Positions 57,189 through 64,000 of a stretch of 64,000 bases of DNA are shown piece after piece. The DNA is taken from the NCBI RefSeq assembly GCF_029633865.1, contig NC_079214.1, positions 28,961,333 to 29,025,332 on the forward strand, given 5' to 3'. Within the stretch, counting starts at the first letter, position 1. Each line of letters opens with the position of its first letter. The notes under the pieces were generated by a model. The model searched no databases. It had not been told where the DNA came from and saw nothing but the letters and a program-made list of their open reading frames with translations. The translations under genes were made by a program, and so were the position numbers. This DNA is from Lampris incognitus (Eukaryota > Chordata > Actinopteri > Lampriformes > Lampridae).

Positions 57189-59153
57189 CAGTGGTGCTTG
57201 AATGTTTGTGAACCCTTTAGAATTTTCTATGTTTCTGCATAAATATGACCTAAAACATCATCAGATTTTCACACAAGTCCTAATAGAGAACCCAATTAAA
57301 AAAAATGAAACAAAAATATTATACTTGGTCATTTATTTATTGAGGAAAACGATCCAATATTACATATCTGTGAGTGGCAGAAGTATGTGAAACTTTGCTT
57401 TCAGTATCTGGTGCGACCCCCCCATGCAGCAATAACTGCAACTAAACGTTTCTGGTAACTGTTGGTCAGTCCTGTACATCGGCTTGGAGGAATTTTAGCC
57501 CATTCCTCCATACAGAACAGCTTCAACTCTGGGATGTTGTTAGGTTTCCTCGCATGAACTGCTCACTTCAGGTCCTTCCACAACATTTTGATTGGATTAA
57601 GGTGAGGACTTTGACTTGGCCATTCCAAAACATTGACTTTATTCTTCTTTAACCATTCTTTGGTAGGACGACTTGTGTGCGTAGGGTCATTGTCTTGCTG
57701 CATGACCCACGTTCTCTTGAGATTCAGTTCACAGACAGATGTCCTGACATTTTCCTTAAGAATTCGGGGTAACACCTTCTATGAAGCTTGCATCTATAAC
57801 GCCCTATAAGCATCTATTGCATCTATAACACCCATACTTTCCTATAATGTGTATTACAATGACTAACGGCTATGGCTGAAGACTGTGATATAGCATTGAA
57901 GTCTCATTATGCATCTCTACAAAACTTCAGCAAAACAAGTTGGCTATGATGCATTATGACATTTGACAGATAAACAGGCTAATGATGACATATTTCTAAT
58001 GCACAAATCCGTTTTAAATTGACAATGTATCATAAAGGTGGTTATGAGGTGTTGTGAGGGCATATACTTACATGGTTATAATGAATCTTACAATGACTTA
58101 TAGCTACATTTATAGGGCATTATAGATGCCTATAGGGCGTTAAAGATGCAAGCTTCATAGAAAGTGTTACCGAATTTGCTGATATAATTCAGAATTCATT
58201 GTTCTGGCCCAGATGCAGCAAAACAGGCCCAAACCATGATACTACCATCACCATGTTTCACAGATAGGATAAGGTTCTTATGCTGGAATGCAGTGTTTTC
58301 CTTTCTACAAACATAACGCTTCTCATTTAAACCAAAAAGTTTTATTTTGGTCTCATCTGTCCACAAAAAATTTGCCAATAGCCTTCTGGCTTGTCCACAT
58401 GCTCTTTAGCAAACTGCAGACGGGCAGCAATGTTCTTTTTGGAGAGCAGTGGCTTTCTCCTTGCAACCCTGCCATGCACACCATTGTTGTTCAGTGTTTT
58501 CCTGATGGCAGACTCATGAAAATTAACATTAGCCAATGTGAGAGAGGCCTTTAGTTGCTTAGAAGTTACCTTGGGTCCCTTTGTGACCTGGCCGACTATT
58601 GCATGCCTTGCTCTTGGAGTGATCTTTGATGGTCGACCACTCCTGGGGAGGGTAATAGTGGTCTTGAATTTCCTTCACTTGTACACAATCTGTCTGACTG
58701 TGGATTGGGGGAGTCCAAACTCTTCAGAGATGGTTTTGTAACCTTTTCCAGCCTGATGAGCATCAACAGCATTTTTTCTGAGGTCCTCAGAAAGCTCCCT
58801 TGTTCTTGCCATGATACACTTACACAAACATGTGTTGTGAAGATCAGACTTTGATGGCTCCCTGTTCTTTAAATAAAACAGAGCGCACACTCACACCTGA
58901 TTGTCATCCCATTGATTGAAAACACCTGACTCTAATTTCATCTTCAAATTAACTGCTAATCCTAGAGGTTCACATATTTTTGCCACTCACAGATATGTAA
59001 TATTGGATAATTTTCCTCAATAAATAAATGATCAAATATAAAAAATTTTCGTCTCATTTGTTTAATTGGGTTCTCTTTATCTACTTTTAGGACTTGTATT
59101 TATGCAGAAATATAGAAAATTCTAAAGGGTTCATAAACTTTCAAGCATCACTG
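57189..59153 (-). mobile_element. Tc1-like transposon with nested MITE, inactive
   Basis: Ends CAGTGGTGCTTGAATGTTTG (57189) and its complement ...CAAGCATCACTG (59153), flanked by TA on both sides. The minus strand carries a broken Tc1 transposase: N-terminal helix-turn-helix (LSEDLRKNAVDAHQAGKGYK, 58675-58890), WTDETKIKLFG with the first Asp (about 58350), MQQDNDPTHTS with the second Asp (about 57690), and SPHLNPIKMLWKDLK (about 57575), where the third catalytic residue, normally Glu, is Lys. Frameshifts are also present. A 408-bp MITE interrupts it at 57765-58172. Without that, it is about 1.56 kb, normal for Tc1. Confidence 0.92.
57765..58172. mobile_element. MITE nested in the Tc1 transposase
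   Basis: Terminal inverted repeats GGTAACACCTTCTATGAAGC (left) and GCTTCATAGAAAGTGTTACC (right) with one difference. Flanking AATT on each side is the likely target duplication. No coding capacity. Internal repeats of CTATAACGCCC/CATCTATAA type. Confidence 0.88.
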
Positions 59154-59261
59154 TATAGGTGTGATCATTAACTAGTTTCAAAGGCCATGTGTACTATTCA
59201 CGGAGGATTTGGGAATGTTTGCAATCACAGCATTGTAAAATGGTGACAGATGTACTCTTAT

Positions 59262-59637
59262 ACCCCCCCCCCCGCCCCCGGTTCAGGGATGGGGATTATT
59301 CAGGGATAATTGAGCATGCATCAAGACATGTACATAAACCTGGTTGAAATGCCTGCTGCACATTCAAGCAGCCAAATAGTCTTCTCCATTCAGCTGCACT
59401 GTATCTGCAGTGCAGAGCAGCTGACACAGGACGGCTCCTGATGCACCTAAAATGCAGGGATTTGCTGGGTGTGTCCGAAAGGGTGCTTTGAGGGAAAAAG
59501 TTGGAATCGACCTGGCGATTTGAAAGGGGGATTTATCAACAATTCCAGAATTTGAGACAGAAAAAATTACCAGGATGCTGGCATGAAAGAGTCTTATTTA
59601 AAGATCCTTTTTAGAGAAAATAATCTTGTTCTATCAG
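59262..59637. other. efcab2 intron 3, last part
   Basis: Poly-C at 59264-59279, otherwise unique. Confidence 0.5.
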
Positions 59638-59711
59638 GTTGAGGAGCCCACAGGATACATCTGCTTTGAGAGGTTCCTCCCAACGATGACCAAAGCACTG
59701 ATCGAGCGCAA
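59638..59711 (+). CDS. efcab2: efcab2 exon 4
   Basis: Twenty-four codons plus two bases: VEEPTGYICFERFLPTMTKA and LIER plus AA. Mammalian EFCAB2 has EEPTGYIRFEKFLPVMTEILLERK. The acceptor is TTCTATCAG. I place the donor at GTATGA (59712), which leaves two bases of the following Lys codon, because the mammalian protein continues LERKY there. The next exons are right of the window, beyond a Gypsy element. An Arg-to-Cys change (GYICFE) is the only notable difference. Confidence 0.93.
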
Positions 59712-60051
59712 GTATGACCTGACTAATAACACTTTTATAAATTACCTAGACCACTTTTGTTTCTCAATAAGAATGATTAATTACCAGAGTCATTTAAATG
59801 CCCCCCCACCTTTGCTGCTACACTGAAACAGTTAAAGTTTTTGGGCATCTCCTCCCAACTAAAATATGTTGTACATCAACAATACAAAAATCACCTCCCG
59901 GAACAAAGATTAAGTGACAAAGGCGTAATGTTACTTCCCAAAAGTACATTCAAAACAATGTTATTTTCCGGTATACATTCAGACCCCGTATTTGTTTCCC
60001 AATATTTTTATACTCAAAAGTCTCAGTCTCTTTACCACATTATCAATGTGT
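59712..60051. other. Start of efcab2 intron 4; probable Gypsy 3' flank
   Basis: Between exon 4 and the stop of the antisense Gypsy pol. On the minus strand GTTCCGGGAGGTGATTTTTG at about 59910 could be a polypurine tract, with an LTR to its left. No paired LTR is in the window to prove it. Confidence 0.35.
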
Positions 60052-62886
60052 TTACTCAGCAGAGTAATGTGCAGGTGGTTTAGTATGTCTCACCGGATAG
60101 CGCGAGTGTCTAACAGTCTCCGCTATCTTAGTAGGTCCAGCACCAGCTGGTTCACTGGAGTGAGTTGTCTCCGTGGGCTCGATAGCCACTGGAACTGGAT
60201 TAGTGTTCTCATCAGTGTGAGATGCAGGGGTACCGTGGTGACGTGTAGTACCACCAGCACTACATTGAGGTGACATAGGGAAGCTGGTAGGAAGGTGGAC
60301 TGCAGAGCTGGCAGCGTCCGCGTGTGCCTGATCTGTTCGAGTCAACATCTGATCCACATGGCGTTTCCACACTCCCTGTGCTCCCACCTTGACCTCGTAT
60401 GACACTGGTCCCGTTTGAGTCATTACAACTCCTTGTGTCCACTTTTCCTCCCCCTTCCGGTAATCACGAACAAGGACAGACTCACCGACTGCAAAGTGTC
60501 TGGCCTTGGAGTGTTGTTGACGGCGTTGCTGCTGTGAGTCTTGAGAGCGATGAACAACCCCAGCCACACTGGGTTTGAGAAAGTCCAGTTGCGTGCGTAG
60601 CATGCGCCTTGTGAACAGCATAGCCGGCGGTTCCTTTGTCGTGGCATGCGGGGTGTTGCGATACGTCAACAAGAATGTGTCGAGCCACTGTTGCACTGGT
60701 GTGGCGCCCCTGGAGGATTTGAGGGCGTGTTTGAAAGTCTGTACAAAGTGCTCGGCCAGGCCGTTCGTAACAGGGTGGTACGGCGCTGAGCGAATGTGCT
60801 TGACTCCATTGGCTTTCAGGAATGTGGCGAATTCCTCAGAACAGAACTGGGGTCCATTGTCGCTTACGAGAATGTGAGGAAGGCCGTGGCGACTGAACAG
60901 GCCCCTCAGTACTGTGATGGTCTTGCTTGCTGTGGTGCTATCCATGATTTGCACCTCGGGCCATTTAGAATGAGCATCTACTACCACAAGATACATGTGT
61001 CCTTCAAATGGACCAGCAAAGTCCACGTGAATCCTTTCCCAAGGACTGGAAGGCCACATCCATGGATGTAGAGGGGCAAGACTCGGTTCTCTCTGACTAC
61101 GCTGGCATGAGTGGCAGGATTTGGCCTGGAGCTCGATCTGAGAGTCAATACCTGGCCACCAGACATACAACCGTGCCAAGCTTTTCATCCTCACTACCCC
61201 TGGGTGTGCTGTATGTAGCTCGTTGAGCACCCGGGGCCATAGCTTGGGTGGCACTACCACTCGTGTGCCCCACATGAGGCATCCCTGTTGGATTGCGAGG
61301 TCATTTTGACGAGTCAGGAAAACAGACAGTTCAGTATCTGTGTTTTTCGTGTTTGGAAAATGTCCAGTAGTGACCATCTCTAGTACGCGAGACAGTGTAG
61401 GGTCAGATCTAGTGTTGTTTCGGATATCAGTGGTACTGATTGGTAGTGTGTCTAACTGTGACATGTAAAACACATCTACGGTGTCTATCTTGTCATCGTG
61501 AGTGTCCGGAAGTGGCAACCTTGACAGTCCATCTGCATTAGTATGTGCTGAAGCCTTACGATACTCTATAGTGTAATCATGCGCTGACAAGAGGAGCGCC
61601 CAGCGCTGCATGCGGGCTGCGGCCATCGACGGCGTACTCCTCACTGGACTGAGAATGGAGGTCAGCGGGCGATGGTCTGTGAGTAGAGTGAACTTGTTAC
61701 CATAGAGATACTGGTGAAACTTACGTATGCCAAAGACTATCCCCAGCGCCTCTCGCTCAATCTGGGCGTAGTCCTGCTCTGCTTTGCTGAGTGTTCTTGA
61801 CGCATAAGCGATAGGTTTCTCTACACCATCAGGTATGACGTGAGAGAGTACAGCCGGTGAAGCGTCACAGGCTAGACGGAGGGGCAGCTCAGGGTTGTAG
61901 TGGGTTAGCACCTTCTGAGATACCATGAGCTCTTTCACTTTTCGGAACGCTGCCTCACAAGCTGTAGTCCACTGCCATTTCTTCCCTTTGTGCAGCAGTG
62001 CGTTCAGTGGTTGCAGGATGGTTGCCAGGTCCGGGATGAAACGTCCATAGTAGTTTATCATTCCGAGGAGCGAGCGTAGTTGGCTAACGTTGGTGGGTGC
62101 CGGTGCCTCCACAACAGCGCGTTCCTTCTCTGGCGACTTGTGGAGCCCGGCAGCATCGATGATATGACCTAGATACTCTACTGACTCCTGGAAAAACATG
62201 CACTTATCCTTTTTGACATGGAGACCATACTCCTCCAGTCTCGTGAGAACGTCGTCCAGGGCTTTCAGGTGGGTCTCTTCATCTGGCCCACTAACCAGAA
62301 TGTCATCGAGATAACAGTGCGTGAATGGCAATCCAACGAGCACTTGATCCATAGCCTTCTGGAACAACGCTGGTGCCGACGCAATACCGAAGGGCAAGCG
62401 GTTGTAGCAGAAAAGTCCTTTTTGTGTGGAAATAGTCAGTAGCTTCCTCGACTCCTCCACTACTTCCATCTGTAGGTATGCGTTTGACAAGTCCAGTTTA
62501 CTGAAGCGTTGACCTCCAGCTAGCGATGCAAAGAGATCCTCAATGCGTGGAATAGGATACTTGTCCACACAGAGTGCTTGGTTGAGGGTGACGTTGAAAT
62601 CACCACAAAGTCTCACCGTGCCATCCTTCTTGTTGACAGGAACTACGGGTGTGGCCCAGTCACTATGCTCCACTGGTGAGATCACGCCAAGGTCAGTGAG
62701 GCGGGTCAGTTCAGCCTCTACTTTGGATCTCAGAGCATAGGGCACATTACGTGGTGGGCAGAATTTGGGTATGCTATGAGGTTTAAGAGTCACTCTCGCC
62801 TTAATGTCTTTCATTGAACCCAACCCATCCGAGAACACAGCAGAATGCCGCTTTAGTACAGCATCTAAACTGTCTTTCTTTTCAAG
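60052..62886 (-). mobile_element. Gypsy pol: RT, RNase H, integrase
   Basis: An open frame of about 940 residues on the minus strand, long enough for the whole RT-RNase H-integrase part. Counting from the Met at 62838: RT with RLCGDF (77-81), FSKLDLSNAYLQ (112-123), LPFGIASAPALFQ (148-160) and catalytic YLDD (176-179). RNase H has CDAS (324-327), EREAL (361-365), TDHRP (387-391) and ADGLSRLP (435-442). Integrase has a zinc-binding H/C part (HTAHPG ... CHSC, 542-578) and the DD35E triad D606, D660, E696. RNase H lacks about five residues right after CDAS compared with its family. The frame upstream is closed by a single in-frame TAA at 62887-62889, after which the protease frame continues. Confidence 0.93.
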
Positions 62887-63567
62887 TTATACACCATACA
62901 CAGTTTTTAAGTCTTTCCAGTTAAGCTTAATAGCTCTCAGCCACTCTCTACCAAATAGTGGAGCTGCATTCACTTTTACAACATACAATGGTAACTCAGC
63001 TGTTTGCTTATTCAGGTTTACTTTCACATTAATAACCCCTTCTGGTAACAAAGGTTCACCTGTATACGTCCTAAGGACTACATCAGTAGGCTGCAATGGC
63101 ACCTTTTTCATTGTACTTTTATACTGTTCCCATGAAATTAAAGATACAGCAGCCCCTGTGTCTAATTCCATTTCAATTTTCTTACCATTTATTTCAGGTA
63201 ACACAGATATACGTGAATATTTACCCTTACAAAACAGTGCATAACATGGCAATTTGTTATCATTGTCAGATTTAGTCCCTTCACTTGTACTTTCATTGTC
63301 ACTGGCCTCCACACAATGCACTTTCTTCTTCTTGTCTCTCCCACTGTGTTTGGATGTGTTGCTTTTGCCTTTAAACTCCGGTTTCCCTTCTCTGTATTTC
63401 CTCTCTCTGCCATAGTCATTCCTGGGTTTACTTGTACACATGCGACCAATGTGGCCTTTCCTGCCGCATTGATGGCAGTCTCTATCTTTATACCAAGTTA
63501 TCATCACTATGATTTGTCTTTCCACACCGCCTGCATTTGGCATGGGATGTTTGAGAGAGAACGGCAT
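62887..63567 (-). mobile_element. Gypsy protease and zinc-knuckle part
   Basis: Minus-strand frame of 226 residues ending at the in-frame TAA. It contains a CCHC knuckle (CHQCGRKGHIGRMC, near 63475), a basic stretch, the aspartic protease active site LDTGAAVSLI (near 63150) and a C-terminal FGREWL. It is in the same frame as the downstream pol, so in an intact relative these would be one polyprotein. The TAA is either a recent disabling change or a readthrough codon. Confidence 0.88.
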
Positions 63568-63988
63568 TTACCTTTAACGACCCGCTCAACTGTTGTGCGT
63601 CACGCGCCACTGTTTCTGCTGAAACTGCATAAGTGACCGCTTTCTGAAAGGTCAAATTGTCCTCGGTCAACAGGCGCTTCTGACCCGTTTCACTTTTCAG
63701 TCCACAAACAAACCTGTCCCGTAGTGCATCCTCTAAGTAGCTACCAAACTCACAATGCTCGGAAAGTCCTTCAAGCACAGCAACATACTGAGCCACCGAC
63801 TCACCGTCCTCCTGATTCCTCTTGTGGAAACGGAATCTCTCTGCTATCACTATCGGTTTGGGGGCGAAATGTCCTTTCAACACCTTTACAATGTCATCAT
63901 ACGTCTTCTCCCCAGGCTTATCTGGAGCAATCAGACTGCGCAATAATCCGTAGGTCTTTGGCCCTATCACACTCAATAGAACCGGCAC
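63488..63988 (-). mobile_element. Gypsy gag, C-terminal half
   Basis: Minus-strand frame of 166 residues entering from the right edge: capsid-like segment with GPKTYGLLRSLIAPDKPGEK, FRFHKRNQEDGESVAQYVAV and LRDRFVCGL, then a first zinc knuckle that begins CRRCGKTNH and is cut by a stop. The frame differs from the protease frame, and they overlap by about 80 bp exactly at this knuckle, which points to a small indel there rather than a programmed shift. The N-terminal half and 5' LTR lie right of the window. Confidence 0.85.
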
Positions 63989-64000
63989 CTTCTTAGCATC

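Larger units (their letters stand above)
57008..59260. repeat. Two tandem ~143-bp units, second split by Tc1
   Basis: Unit 1 runs 57008-57147 (GTTGCATAACGACCGAAACC...GATGGCGACAGAT). Unit 2 starts at about 57148 (GTATAACAACCGAAATCTAT), is cut at the TA at 57187, and resumes at 59154 (TAGGTGTGATCATTAACTAG) to about 59253. Confidence 0.75.

Overview
The window is vertebrate nuclear DNA, almost certainly from a teleost fish. Three pieces of spliced host gene are recognisable by protein family. The rest is introns and intergenic DNA packed with fish-type transposons (L2, Tx1/L1, Sushi and other Gypsy, BEL/Pao, Tc1, hAT, several tRNA-headed SINEs) and very long simple repeats. No prokaryotic operon, CRISPR array, rRNA gene or functional tRNA gene is visible. 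The species cannot be named from the sequence.

Host genes. (1) The 5' part of kcnk2 (TREK-1 two-pore-domain potassium channel) lies on the minus strand, with a predicted first coding exon at 9939-9969 and exons at 5663-5769, 5303-5415 and 4840-4930. The pore exons must lie left of the window. (2) cgref1 (secreted EF-hand protein CGREF1) lies on the plus strand, with exons at 45165-45239, 49120-49193, 50911-51035, 52438-52539 and 52968-53315 (stop), plus a tentative signal-peptide exon at 44014-44147. (3) The 5' half of efcab2 (DRC8, an axonemal EF-hand protein) lies on the plus strand at 54935-54959, 55593-55662, 56511-56583 and 59638-59711, continuing right of the window. All internal junctions have GT/AG borders and matching codon phases.

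Layout. 1-4.8 kb: dead Tx1-like LINE, fold-back repeats and a SINE. 4.8-10.1 kb: kcnk2 5' exons, with a Tc1 element and a small MITE in intron 1. 10.1-19.2 kb: simple repeats and a degenerate APE-type LINE. 19.2-24.3 kb: Sushi-like Gypsy element with both LTRs, whose 5' LTR holds a solo BEL LTR. 24.3-38 kb: SINEs, a broken L2, hAT remnants split by a rearranged BEL element, and a zinc-finger LINE fragment. 38.2-46.3 kb: inverted repeat whose arms each carry a copy of cgref1 exon 2. 44-53.7 kb: cgref1. 54.9 kb to the end: efcab2, whose introns hold a Tc1 element with a nested MITE and, antisense, a large Gypsy element (gag, protease, reverse transcriptase, RNase H, integrase) running off the right edge.

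I found no convincing new biological system. The strongest leads are the inverted copy of cgref1 exon 2, which keeps its frame and splice sites; the candidate RFX X-box at the efcab2 start; the nearly intact Gypsy next to efcab2 exon 4; and several exactly readable nested insertions that give a relative order of transposition.
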